Positions 47,300 to 55,681 of a stretch of DNA of 64,000 bases are shown one piece after another (position 1 is the stretch's first letter; each line of letters starts with the position of its first letter). The stretch is from Streptomyces californicus (GTDB taxonomy: Bacteria; Actinomycetota; Actinomycetes; Streptomycetales; Streptomycetaceae). The notes beneath the pieces were generated by a model. It was not told where the DNA came from and did not search any database. It saw only the letters and a list, made by a program, of their open reading frames with translations. The translations under genes and the position numbers were made by a program. The stretch covers positions 62,001-126,000 of the forward strand of contig NZ_JNZZ01000005.1 of the NCBI RefSeq assembly GCF_000717645.1, read 5' to 3'.

Positions 47300-47632
47300 C
47301 AGCATCCCTGTAATTGAAAGAGAGAGTCCGGAATTCGGTACCGGATGACCGCTCACCCTGTCGTAAATGACAGGGGTTTGTGGAGAGTTGACGGAGACGA
47401 GTCAGGGACATGGCAGAGATCCGCCAGAGTGCGTGCCGCGCCACAGGGGAGGAACGAGGTCAAACGGTACGCCGGTGGCGCACGGGGCCGCCGTGGCTCC
47501 GCTTCCGTGGTCCGGACCTGCCGCAGCGGTGGGCCCGGGGCCGCCGCGCCCGTGGTCCAGGAGGCCGCGCCCGGGCCCGAAGGCGATCCGCCCGCGGGAC
47601 GCTCCCGCCACCGGGCCCGGCCCCGGCCCTGG
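47300..47632. other. upstream region of the subtilase gene
   Basis: This 333-bp gap holds the promoter of the subtilase gene and a 7-bp inverted repeat (listed separately). Nothing else is clear; the part from 47450 to 47630 is very GC-rich with no convincing gene. Confidence 0.5.
47356..47375. promoter_or_regulatory. inverted repeat upstream of subtilase gene
   Basis: CCCTGTC-GTAAAT-GACAGGG, a perfect 7-bp inverted repeat with an AT-rich centre, 57 bp before the protease start. It may be an operator in the promoter or a hairpin in the mRNA leader. Confidence 0.5.
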
Positions 47633-48712
47633 TCAGCGCGGCAGGACCATGACGTACGCGGCCGGCTCCCGGTCCGCCGCCGCCATCAGCGCCGTCCGCA
47701 CCACCGTCGCCTGCTGGTCCGCCGCCTCGCGCAGCTTGCGCGGGGTGAGGTGGACGACCGTGACGCCGAGCCGTTCCAGTTGCTCCCGCTTCGCGGCGTA
47801 CGCGGCCCACTGCGGGTCCTCCTCCGCCTGGCGCCGGCGCGCCGGTACCCCGTACCGGGGCGCCCGCGCGTCCAGCTCCACCGCGACGGCGTGATCCGGC
47901 CAGTACGCGTCCACCGCGCCGAGCCGGGGCCCGCCCGGCAGCCGCAGCTCCACGTTCCACACCGGATCCGGCAGCCCGTGCTCCCGCACCATCGCGTACA
48001 GCCGGGCCTCCGCCGCCGCCCGCCCCTCGGCCAGCAGCGCGTCGACCGCGCCCACCACGGCGGGCCTCCCCAGCAGCTCCGCCTCGCTCAACTCCCGTAC
48101 CACGGCGGCCGGCTCGCAGTGGCCCTCGCGGACCGCCTCGGTCAGCAGCCGCCGGACGTCGGCCGCCTCCGCCGTGGCCGCCACCGCGTCCGCGAGAGCA
48201 CGCTCCACCGGGGCGACGGGCACCTCGCCCACCCGCACCGCGCGCGGCATCACGGCGGTCCGCAGCACCTCCACGAACCGGGCGGACCGCAGCCGCCGGG
48301 TACGCGGCACCAGGACGTCGATCCGGTGCAGCGCCCCCAACGGCCCCACCGCGGCGAAGCCGTACAACGCCAGGGCGGCGACCCCGGTCACCATCGCCTC
48401 GCCGTACGCGTCCTCCTGACCGGGCCCGTAGCCCGGCTCCGCCAGGCGCGCCGGAGCGCGCCGCGCGGAGACCGGCGGACGCCCCGCGTACAGCAGCGCC
48501 CCGTGCAGCCGCTCCCGGCCGGTGGGCGGGCCCGGGTGCAGCAGGTAGACCCCCGGCAGGATCTGCTGCCAGGGGCCGCCGGGCAGGCACTGGGCGGACG
48601 TCTGCGCCGCGGACACCCCGCGCGCCCGCAGCTGGGCGGCGGACCGGACACGGAGCGTCACGTCCTCGGAGGGGAGGGGGAGGCGGGAGGAGAGCGGGGT
48701 GTTCTGGGTCAT
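47633..48712 (-). CDS. AbiEi-like / DUF559-type protein, function unknown
   Basis: A 359-residue soluble protein with two parts. The first half resembles the AbiEi-type module common in actinobacteria (LPGVYLLHPGPPTGRERLHGALL...VTGVAALALYGF). The second half resembles DUF559, a small PD-(D/E)XK-like nuclease fold: VDAYWPDHAVAVELD supplies acidic residues, followed by AAKREQLERLGVTVVHLTPRKL. Family members are numerous in Streptomyces and mostly uncharacterised; nuclease activity is not shown. It stands alone, with no toxin partner beside it. The ATG at 48712 is chosen (MTQNTPLSSRLPLP); an upstream in-frame start would be unusually long. Confidence 0.7.
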   Translation of the reverse strand: MTQNTPLSSRLPLPSEDVTLRVRSAAQLRARGVSAAQTSAQCLPGGPWQQILPGVYLLHPGPPTGRERLHGALLYAGRPPVSARRAPARLAEPGYGPGQEDAYGEAMVTGVAALALYGFAAVGPLGALHRIDVLVPRTRRLRSARFVEVLRTAVMPRAVRVGEVPVAPVERALADAVAATAEAADVRRLLTEAVREGHCEPAAVVRELSEAELLGRPAVVGAVDALLAEGRAAAEARLYAMVREHGLPDPVWNVELRLPGGPRLGAVDAYWPDHAVAVELDARAPRYGVPARRRQAEEDPQWAAYAAKREQLERLGVTVVHLTPRKLREAADQQATVVRTALMAAADREPAAYVMVLPR

Positions 48713-49066
48713 GTCCCGTGATTTCCCTTGTCCGGAGGGGGTCCTAACCCCTGTTACACGTCCGTCGACAATCCCGGACAACGCCGTCCTGATGCACGGA
48801 CGTTCGGCAATCGAAATGGCCCGTCCCGCCGGGAATCAGGGGAGGGGCGCTGCGATCAGATGTACGAGCGCTGCTTTCGCGCCGCGCGCACGCCCTGCCC
48901 GAGCGCCCCTCCCGCACGCCCCCTCACGCCGTCGCGCGGACCGTCCGGGCCGCGGCGGCGGCAGCACCCGCACCGGGCCCCGTGCGGTCACCCCACGTGA
49001 ACGGGCCCCGCGCGGTGACGCCACGTCGGTGACGTCCCGCACGGGGCCCGGTTCAGCCCGGCCGGA
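48713..49066. other. intergenic region with repeat-rich terminator
   Basis: This 354-bp gap holds the promoter side of the DUF559-type gene (with a small AGGGG...CCCCT hairpin near 48738-48752) and, at its right end, direct copies of a CGGGCCCCG-containing unit starting at 48974 and 49002 that lead into the aminopeptidase terminator. No gene seen. Confidence 0.5.
48999..49054 (-). terminator. terminator of aminopeptidase copy 2
   Basis: GAACGGGCCCCGCGC (48999-49013) pairs with GCACGGGGCCCGGTTC (49039-49054) with small bulges, 13 bp past the stop. A second left-arm copy at 48974 could form an alternative hairpin. Confidence 0.7.
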
Positions 49067-51667
49067 TCACGCCTTCCGGTCGCACTCCTGGCCGCGCAGC
49101 GCCCGCGCGAGGTCGTCACGGGCCTCCAGCACCAGCCGCCGCAGCGCCGGGGCCGCGTCGGCGTGCCCGGTCAGCCAGGCGTCGGTCGCATCGAGGGTCT
49201 CGGTGCTGTCCTGGAGCCCCGGGAACATCCCCTGCACCACGTGCATGCCGATCTGGATGGACCGCTCCGCCCAGATCCGCTCGATCACCTCGAAGTAGCG
49301 CGGTGCGTACGGGGCCAGCAGCTCCCGCTGCGAGGGCTGCTCGAAGCCGTTGATGGTCGCCTCGACCAGCGCGTTGGAGAGCTTGTCCGACTCCACGACG
49401 GCCGCCCACGCCTGCGCCTTGACCGCCTCCGAGGGGCGCGAGGCCAGGCACCGTACGTGGTGGCGCTTGCCGGACGCGGTGTCGTCACGGGCCAGTTCGG
49501 CGTCGATCGCCGCCTCGTTCGCCACCCCGCGCGAGGCCAGCGGGGAGAGGAACGCCCAGCGCAGCTCCTGGTCCACGTCGAGGCCGTCGATCCGCGCCGT
49601 GCCCTCCAGCAGCCCGCCCAGCAGCTGGAAGTCCGCGTCGGACGCGGCCACCGCCGCGAAGAAGCGGGCCCAGGTCAGCTGGTGCTGGCTGCCCGGCTCC
49701 GCCGCCCGCAGCTCGCGCAGCGCACCCTCGGCCGCCGCCCGGCCGCCCTCCTCGCGCCACTCCGGCGCCACGTAGCGCACCAGCGCGGACTGCGTCCACG
49801 CGTGCAGCATCTGCAGCACGCCGATGTCGCTCTCCCGCCCGGCGAACGCCAGCACCAGCGCGACGAAGTCGCGGGCCGGCAGCAGCGCGTCCCGGGTCAG
49901 GTTCCACAGGGCCGACCAGCACAGGGCGCGGGCGAGCGGGTCGGTGATGTCGCCCAGGTGCTCCCGGAGCGTGGCCAGCGAGCCCTCGTCGAAGCGGACC
50001 TTGCAGTACGTCAGGTCCTCGTCGTTGACCAGGATCAGGTCGGGCCGCTCGGAACCGGCCAGCTCCTCCACCACGGTCCGCTCGCCGGCCACGTCCACCT
50101 CGGCCCGCGCGTAACGCGTCAGCTCGCCCTCCGGCGTACGCCGGTACAGGCCGACCGCGACCCGGTGCGGGCGCAGCTCCGGGTGCGACGCGGCGGCCTC
50201 CTGGACGACGGCCAGCTCGGTGAGCACGCCGTCCGCGTCGTACGCCGGCACGGGGGTCAGCACGTTGACGCCCGCCGTCTGGAGCCAGGAGCGCGACCAG
50301 GCGGTCATGTCCCGGCCCGAGGTCTCGGCGAGCACCGACAGCAGGTCGCCCAGGCGCGTGTTGCCGTACGCGTGCTGCTTGAAGTAGCGCCGGGCGCCCT
50401 CCAGGAAGGCGTCCCGTCCCACGTACGCCACGAGCTGCTTCAGGACGGAGGCGCCCTTGGCGTACGTGATCCCGTCGAAGTTCAGCTTGGCGTCCTCCAG
50501 GTCACGGATGTCGGCCGTGATCGGGTGCGTGGAGGGCAGCTGGTCGGCGCGGTAGGCCCACGCCTTGCGGTTGTTGGCGAAGGTGATCCAGCCGTTGGTG
50601 AAGCGGGTCGCCTCGACCATCGAGAAGGAGCCCATGAAGTCGGCGAAGGACTCCTTCAGCCACAGGTCGTCCCACCACTCCATGGTGACCAGGTCGCCGA
50701 ACCACATGTGCGCCATCTCGTGCAGGATGACGTTGGCCCGCCGCTCGTAGGCCGCCGAGGTGACCTTGCCGCGGTAGATGTACTCCTCGCGGAAGGTGAC
50801 CATGCCCGGGTTCTCCATGGCGCCGAGGTTGTACTCGGGCACGAACGCCTGGTCGTACTTGCCGAAGGGGTACGGGTAGTCGAAGTTGTCGTGGAAGAAG
50901 TCCAGGCCCTGCTTGGTGACCAGGAAGACGTCGTCCGCGTCGAAGTACTTGGCGAGCCCCTTGCGGCACATCGCGCCGAGCGGGATCTCCAGCGTGGTGC
51001 CGTCGTCGAACGTACGGGAGTAGTAGTCCCTCACGTAGTGGTACGGACCGGCGACGACGGCCGTGATGTACGTGGAGATCGGCTTCGTCTCGGCGAACCG
51101 CCAGACCTCGCCCTCGCGCGACTCCTCGGCCCCGTTGGACCAGACCCGCCAGCCCTCGGGGGCGATGACCTCGAACCGGAAGGGGGCCTTCAGGTCGGGC
51201 TGCTCGAAGTTGGCGAAGACGCGGCGGGCGTCGGCCGGCTCGTACTGGGTGTAGAGGTAGACCTCGCCGTCCTCCGGGTCGACGAAGCGGTGCATGCCCT
51301 CGCCGGTCCGGCTGTACGCGCAGCGCGCGTCGACCACGAGCACGTTCTCGCCCTCGACGAGCCCGTCCAGCGCCACCCGCGTCCCGTCGAACACGACCGC
51401 CGGGTCGAGGTCCGTCCCGTTCAGCTTCACCGCGTCCACGGCCGGGGCCACCAGGTCGGCGAAGGTGGAGACGCCCGCTCGGGCCGAGCGGAACCGGATC
51501 GTGGTCAGCGAACGGAAGGTCCGCGGTCCGGCCTCCCCCTCGCCGCCGTCGGTCCCCTCGGGCTCGCCGACGGCGGACCGCAGGTCGAGCTCGACCTCGT
51601 ATCCGTCGACGGTCAGCAGCTCGGCCCTTTCCTGGGCCTCGTCGCGGGACAGGTTTTCACCGGGCAC
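49067..51667 (-). CDS. pepN: aminopeptidase N, M1 family (copy 2)
   Basis: Second M1 zinc aminopeptidase, 866 residues, full length. It has GAMENPGM, HEMAH at 316-320 and LKESFADF for the second zinc Glu. The start GTG at 51667 (RBS GAAGGAG, 5 bp) gives VPGENLSRDEAQERAELL, nearly the same opening as copy 1, and the two align throughout. Differences such as GAMENP/GAMENA and LKES/LNES near the active site suggest different substrate preference. They likely arose by duplication within the genus. Confidence 0.95.
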   Translation of the reverse strand: MPGENLSRDEAQERAELLTVDGYEVELDLRSAVGEPEGTDGGEGEAGPRTFRSLTTIRFRSARAGVSTFADLVAPAVDAVKLNGTDLDPAVVFDGTRVALDGLVEGENVLVVDARCAYSRTGEGMHRFVDPEDGEVYLYTQYEPADARRVFANFEQPDLKAPFRFEVIAPEGWRVWSNGAEESREGEVWRFAETKPISTYITAVVAGPYHYVRDYYSRTFDDGTTLEIPLGAMCRKGLAKYFDADDVFLVTKQGLDFFHDNFDYPYPFGKYDQAFVPEYNLGAMENPGMVTFREEYIYRGKVTSAAYERRANVILHEMAHMWFGDLVTMEWWDDLWLKESFADFMGSFSMVEATRFTNGWITFANNRKAWAYRADQLPSTHPITADIRDLEDAKLNFDGITYAKGASVLKQLVAYVGRDAFLEGARRYFKQHAYGNTRLGDLLSVLAETSGRDMTAWSRSWLQTAGVNVLTPVPAYDADGVLTELAVVQEAAASHPELRPHRVAVGLYRRTPEGELTRYARAEVDVAGERTVVEELAGSERPDLILVNDEDLTYCKVRFDEGSLATLREHLGDITDPLARALCWSALWNLTRDALLPARDFVALVLAFAGRESDIGVLQMLHAWTQSALVRYVAPEWREEGGRAAAEGALRELRAAEPGSQHQLTWARFFAAVAASDADFQLLGGLLEGTARIDGLDVDQELRWAFLSPLASRGVANEAAIDAELARDDTASGKRHHVRCLASRPSEAVKAQAWAAVVESDKLSNALVEATINGFEQPSQRELLAPYAPRYFEVIERIWAERSIQIGMHVVQGMFPGLQDSTETLDATDAWLTGHADAAPALRRLVLEARDDLARALRGQECDRKA

Positions 51668-51848
51668 GGGCACTCCTTCGTGGCGCGCGTCATGTGTCGT
51701 GTTCGAACCCATTGATCCTTGCATGCGTCCCCGGGCGGCGGCATTCAGGGAATGGGTCACCCGCCGGGGGCGTTCTCGCCCGCAGGCGTACCGCGCGTGC
51801 GCACCGCGCAGGTGTGCCGCGTTCTTCCGCATTCTTCCGAGGAGAGAC

Positions 51849-52499
51849 ATGTCCGAGAACACCCCGGCGAACGGCACGACCCCGGTCGACTTCTGGTTCG
51901 ACCCCCTCTGCCCCTGGGCGTGGATGACCTCCCGCTGGATGCTGGAGGTGGAGAAGGTCCGCGACGTCGAGGTCCGCTGGCACGTGATGAGCCTGGCCGT
52001 CCTCAACGAGGACCGGCTCGACGAGCTGCCGGAGGAGTACCGCGACATGATGGAGAACCAGGCGTGGGGGCCGGTCCGGGTCGTCATCGCCGCCCAGCAG
52101 CTCCACGGGGACGACGTCGTCGGCCCCCTCTACACCGCGCTCGGCACCCGCTTCCACAACAACGGCGAGGGCCCCACGCGCGAGGCCGTGGCCGCCGCGC
52201 TGAAGGACGTCGACCTGCCCGCCGAGCTCGCGGAGTACGCCGACTCCGACCGGTACGACACCGAGCTGCGCGCCTCCCACCGGGAGGGCATCGAGAAGGT
52301 CGGCCAGGACGTCGGCACCCCGGTCATCGCGGTCCCCGGCGCGGACGGCGAGCAGATCGCCTTCTTCGGCCCGGTGGTCACCCCCGCCCCCAAGGGGGAG
52401 GAGGCGGCGAAGCTCTGGGACGGCACGCTGCTGGTCGCCTCGGTTCCGGGCTTCTACGAGATCAAGCGGACCCGGACGCAGGGCCCGCTCTTCGACTGA
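51849..52499 (+). CDS. DsbA-fold mycothiol-dependent nitroreductase-like protein
   Basis: A 216-residue thioredoxin-fold protein very similar to Mycobacterium tuberculosis Rv2466c, a mycothiol-dependent nitroreductase/oxidoreductase: DFWFDPLCPWAWMTSRWMLEVEKVRD, VMSLAVLNE, AWGPVRVVIAA, VGTPVIAVPG and FYEIKRTRTQGPLFD all follow that protein. Rv2466c has a CPWC active site; here it is CPWA (Cys21, Ala24), so the resolving Cys is missing. It could act by a monothiol route with mycothiol. Cytosolic, no signal peptide. The ATG at 51849 is preceded by GGAGAG. Divergent from aminopeptidase copy 2. Confidence 0.88.
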   Translation: MSENTPANGTTPVDFWFDPLCPWAWMTSRWMLEVEKVRDVEVRWHVMSLAVLNEDRLDELPEEYRDMMENQAWGPVRVVIAAQQLHGDDVVGPLYTALGTRFHNNGEGPTREAVAAALKDVDLPAELAEYADSDRYDTELRASHREGIEKVGQDVGTPVIAVPGADGEQIAFFGPVVTPAPKGEEAAKLWDGTLLVASVPGFYEIKRTRTQGPLFD

Positions 52500-52544
52500 C
52501 GGCCTTCGACTGACGGCCTTCCGCTGACGGTCTTCGACCGACGG
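52489..52544 (+). repeat. 14-bp tandem repeat overlapping gene end
   Basis: Four tandem 14-bp units (consensus YCTTCGACTGACGG) at 52489, 52503, 52517 and 52531. The first covers the last codons and stop of the nitroreductase-like gene; three of the four carry TGA, and the 14-bp length puts them in different frames. Confidence 0.85.
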
Positions 52545-52638
52545 CGCCGGGGTCGCTCGCGCGGGCGGTACGGCCGCGGGGGCGACCCCCGCGGCTGTCC
52601 GGGGGCCGTTGTCAGTGGCGGGCCGTACGGTGTTGAGC

Positions 52639-52986
52639 ATGCGAATCTCACCGGAGATGATCACGATCGACTGCGCCGACCCCCAGACCCTGGCCGCCTG
52701 GTGGGCCGAGGCGCTGGGCGTCGAGGAGGTCCAGGACTACGAGGCGTTCGTGGTCCTGGCCGCCACCCCGTTGGTGCTCGGTTTCCAGCGGGTGCCCGAG
52801 CCCAGACCCGGCAAGAACCGGGTGCACATCGACTTCTCCTCGCCGGACCGCGCGGCGGACGTGGAGCGCCTGGCGAAGCTGGGGGCGACCGTCGTCGGCG
52901 AGCAGTCGATGCAGGGGATGTCCTGGACCGTCCTCAAGGACCCGGAGGGCAACGAGTTCTGCCTCGCCGACGAGGGCGCCCACTGA
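52639..52986 (+). CDS. VOC/glyoxalase-like protein
   Basis: A 115-residue vicinal-oxygen-chelate fold protein of the glyoxalase-like type. It opens with MRISPEMITIDCADPQTLAAWWAEALG and ends with TVLKDPEGNEFCLAD, the paired beta-alpha-beta modules of the fold. Family members include isomerases, dioxygenases and resistance proteins, so function cannot be set. Cytosolic. The ATG at 52639 is chosen. Confidence 0.88.
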   Translation: MRISPEMITIDCADPQTLAAWWAEALGVEEVQDYEAFVVLAATPLVLGFQRVPEPRPGKNRVHIDFSSPDRAADVERLAKLGATVVGEQSMQGMSWTVLKDPEGNEFCLADEGAH

Positions 52987-53008
52987 CGCCGGCGGCCCGC
53001 GCCGGCGT
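52986..53008. terminator. bidirectional terminator
   Basis: ACGCCGGCG (52986-52994) and CGCCGGCGT (53000-53008) form a perfect 9-bp hairpin between the convergent VOC and permease genes. Confidence 0.75.
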
Positions 53009-53022
53009 GTCCCCGCGTCGTC

Positions 53023-54480
53023 CTACCTGAGGCCGAGGACCTGCTCCAGCGGGTCGATGAGGAAGTAGACCAGGAAGAGCGCGGCGGTGCCCCACAGCAG
53101 CCAGTGCACCTCGCGGGCCTTGCCCAGGCACGCCTTGATGACGACGTAGGCGACGAAGCCGGCGCCGATACCGTTGGTGATGGAGTAGGTGAACGGCATG
53201 ACGACGATGGTGAGGAAGGCCGGGATGGCGACGTCGTAGCGGTCCCAGTCGATGTGCTTGACCTGGGTCATCATCAGGAAGCCGACCGCGACGAGGGCGG
53301 GTGCCGCCGCCTGCATCGGCACGATCGTCAGGAGCGGCGTGAGGAAGAGGGCGAGCGCGAAGAGCCCACCGGTGATCATGTTGGCGAAGCCCGTACGGGC
53401 CCCCTCGCCCACACCGGCGGCGGACTCGATGTAGGTGGTGGCCGACGACGCGGACGTGGCGCCGCCGGCGACGGCGGCCGCGCCGTCGATGAGCAGCACG
53501 CGGCCGAGGCCGGGCACCTGACCTCGCTCGTCGAGGAGACCGGCCTCGGCCGTGACACCGACGACGGTCCCCATCGTGTCGAAGAAGTCGGACAGGATGA
53601 GGGTGAAGACGAGCAGGACGACCGTCAGCACGCTGACCTGACCGAACGAGCCGAACAGGTCGAACCGGCCGAGCAGTCCGAAGTCGGGCGCGGCGACCGG
53701 GTTGCTGGGAATCGCGGGCGACGTCAGGCCCCACGCCTTGATGTCGGCGAGCTCGTTGACGACGATCGCGAGGGCGGTCATCAGGACGATGCTGATGAGG
53801 ATCGCGCCCTTCACCTTGCGGGCGACCAGGACGACGGTCAGGAGTACGCCGAGGCAGAAGACGAGCATCGGCCAGCCGGTGAGCGTGCCGGTGCCGAGCT
53901 GGACGGGCACGGTGGAGTTCGCGGCGTCGGGGATGCGGGTGACGAACCCGGCGTCCACGAAGCCGATGAAGGCGATGAACAGGCCGATCCCGACGCTGAT
54001 CGCCTGCTTGAGGGGTTGCGGGATGGCGTGCATGATCGCCTCGCGCAGCCCGGTCATCACCAGGAGGCAGATCAGCAGGCCTTCGAGCACGATGAGGCCC
54101 ATCGCGTCTTCCCAGCTCATCAGCGGAGCGATCTGGAAGGCGACGACGGCGTTGATCCCCAGGCCCGCGGCCAGCGCCAGCGGAAGGTTGCCGCCGACGC
54201 CCATGATCAGCGTCATCACCGCGGCGACCAGGGCGGTGGCGGTGACCAACTGCACGCTGTCCAACTGGTCGCCGAACTTGTCCTTCGCCCCGCCGAGGAT
54301 GATCGGGTTGAGCACGAGGATGTACGCCATCGTGAAGAACGTGGCGAATCCGCCGCGTATCTCCCGTAGGTAGGTCGAACCACGTTCGCTGATGCGGAAG
54401 AACCGGTCTACCGCGCCCCCCGACGGGGTGGGCTTGTCGGTGGGCGGCGGGCTGGTCGTGCTGGCCGTACTGGAGTGCAT
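53023..54480 (-). CDS. NCS2 purine permease (AzgA/PbuG type)
   Basis: Proton-coupled importer of purine bases (hypoxanthine, guanine, adenine) with about 12-14 TM helices in 485 residues. It has the AzgA-type landmarks: GFATFFTMAYILVLNPIILGG near the N-terminus, ALAAGLGINAVVAFQIAPLMSWEDAMG, DFFDTMGTVVGVTAEAGLL and GATSASSATTYIESAAGVGEGARTG. The ATG at 54480 has AGGAGA 9 bp upstream. It probably supplies purines for salvage or breakdown; allantoicase is 15 kb away but not co-transcribed. Confidence 0.93.
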   Translation of the reverse strand: MHSSTASTTSPPPTDKPTPSGGAVDRFFRISERGSTYLREIRGGFATFFTMAYILVLNPIILGGAKDKFGDQLDSVQLVTATALVAAVMTLIMGVGGNLPLALAAGLGINAVVAFQIAPLMSWEDAMGLIVLEGLLICLLVMTGLREAIMHAIPQPLKQAISVGIGLFIAFIGFVDAGFVTRIPDAANSTVPVQLGTGTLTGWPMLVFCLGVLLTVVLVARKVKGAILISIVLMTALAIVVNELADIKAWGLTSPAIPSNPVAAPDFGLLGRFDLFGSFGQVSVLTVVLLVFTLILSDFFDTMGTVVGVTAEAGLLDERGQVPGLGRVLLIDGAAAVAGGATSASSATTYIESAAGVGEGARTGFANMITGGLFALALFLTPLLTIVPMQAAAPALVAVGFLMMTQVKHIDWDRYDVAIPAFLTIVVMPFTYSITNGIGAGFVAYVVIKACLGKAREVHWLLWGTAALFLVYFLIDPLEQVLGLR

Positions 54481-54743
54481 GACTGATCTCCTGGACCTGC
54501 GGATGATGAGGGGGAAAGGCATGCCGACGCTGCCGGCCGCACGCGGGAGGCACTGTGCGAACGCACATGCGCCACCGTGCGCAGCGGATCATACGCGGCA
54601 CGGTCGGGCGCGCAACTCCCGTTCTGTGGTGCGTAGTTGATGCCTTTTCCGTCCTGTGGGTTCCTACGGAATCGACGGCGACCTTTGCCGTCAAACCGGC
54701 AGGCAGCCGACAGTGGCTGTGGAAGGACCGGTGACCGCACCCC

Positions 54744-54756
54744 TACGCTCCGTACG
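54744..54756 (+). promoter_or_regulatory. -10 box and leaderless start of XRE gene
   Basis: TACGCT at 54744-54749 fits an actinobacterial -10 (TANNNT), and the GTG start of the regulator begins 7 nt later, the usual transcription start distance. No Shine-Dalgarno precedes it, so the mRNA is probably leaderless. Confidence 0.6.
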
Positions 54757-55436
54757 TGCACCCACCACTCCCCTTCAACGCGCGGGCGGCGCGGGCCTTG
54801 CGCGAGAAGCTCGGGATGGAACCCGGGCATGTGGCGTACGGCATGCGCGCGTCCTTCGGCACGACCCATGTCAGCCCCGAGCACGTGATCGCGTGGGAAC
54901 GCGGCACCCATGTACCGGACCTGGCCGAACTCACCGCTCTGGCGGCGGCGTTGTGGTGTCAGCCCGGCGAACTGATGGGGCGGCCGAGCACGTTGCTCGA
55001 ACACCGCGTCGCACGCGGGGTCTCGGCCGAGGAGGTGGCCCGCGCCACCGGCCTCACGGTCGAGGCGTACCTCGCCATGGAGGAAACCGGCCGGTGGACC
55101 GGTGACAAACGGCAGTCGGTCAGACTCGGCGAGGTCCTCGCCCTGCCCGCACGCGACTTCATCGCCGTCACCGGACTGGAGGCGGAACTGGCCGGCCTCC
55201 TCACCGAGGCGGTCTCCACCCGCTGGCAGGCCCACGTCCGCGCCATCGCCAAGCTCATCTCGATGGACCGCCGCGAGCTGAAGGCCCCGTTGAGCGCCAT
55301 GCAGCAGGAGTACCAGTCCCTGATGGCGGCCACCTTGAGCCGCGCGGGCGGCACCACGGCTTCCGGCGAGGACGGCCGCCGCTACGTCGAGCACATCGTG
55401 GACCACTTCTGGTCCCGGCTGCCGGGCGGCGCCTGA
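54756..55436 (+). CDS. XRE-family DNA-binding protein
   Basis: A 226-residue regulator with a helix-turn-helix region near residues 10-70 (ALREKLGMEPGHVAYGM...VIAWERGTHVPDLAELTALAAALWC) and a second HTH-like stretch at about 85-125 (RGVSAEEVARATGLTVEAYLAME). The C-terminal helical part is unassigned. Two HTH-like units in one chain are unusual but seen in Streptomyces regulators. Target unknown. It is leaderless and ends in a hairpin just before the type VII-like cassette. Confidence 0.85.
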   Translation: MHPPLPFNARAARALREKLGMEPGHVAYGMRASFGTTHVSPEHVIAWERGTHVPDLAELTALAAALWCQPGELMGRPSTLLEHRVARGVSAEEVARATGLTVEAYLAMEETGRWTGDKRQSVRLGEVLALPARDFIAVTGLEAELAGLLTEAVSTRWQAHVRAIAKLISMDRRELKAPLSAMQQEYQSLMAATLSRAGGTTASGEDGRRYVEHIVDHFWSRLPGGA

Positions 55437-55439
55437 GGA

Positions 55440-55468
55440 GCACCGGGCGGCGCCGCATCGCCCGGCGC
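55440..55468 (+). terminator. terminator of XRE gene
   Basis: GCACCGGGCG / CGCCCGGCGC hairpin with one mismatch, 4 bp after the XRE stop. Confidence 0.65.
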
Positions 55469-55681
55469 TCGCCGCGTCATCTGCGCCGATCCCGCCATGC
55501 GCAGCGGCGAAGTCGCTTCGGCTTCGACACCCGGCAGGGCCGGGGAACCGGGGCAGGGCGAAGGGTCACCCAGGGAGCATGACTCAATGTGACCGGGTTC
55601 TGGCTCCATTGCTCCTGTGAATCCCTTCCGAGGATCTGCCAGAATCGCCTTCTGAGTGTTGGCTGTACGGGGGAGGGCGCT

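Noticed and set aside
47633..48712. Type IV toxin-antitoxin system
   Set aside because: Only the antitoxin-like half is present; no AbiEii-type nucleotidyltransferase gene is adjacent.
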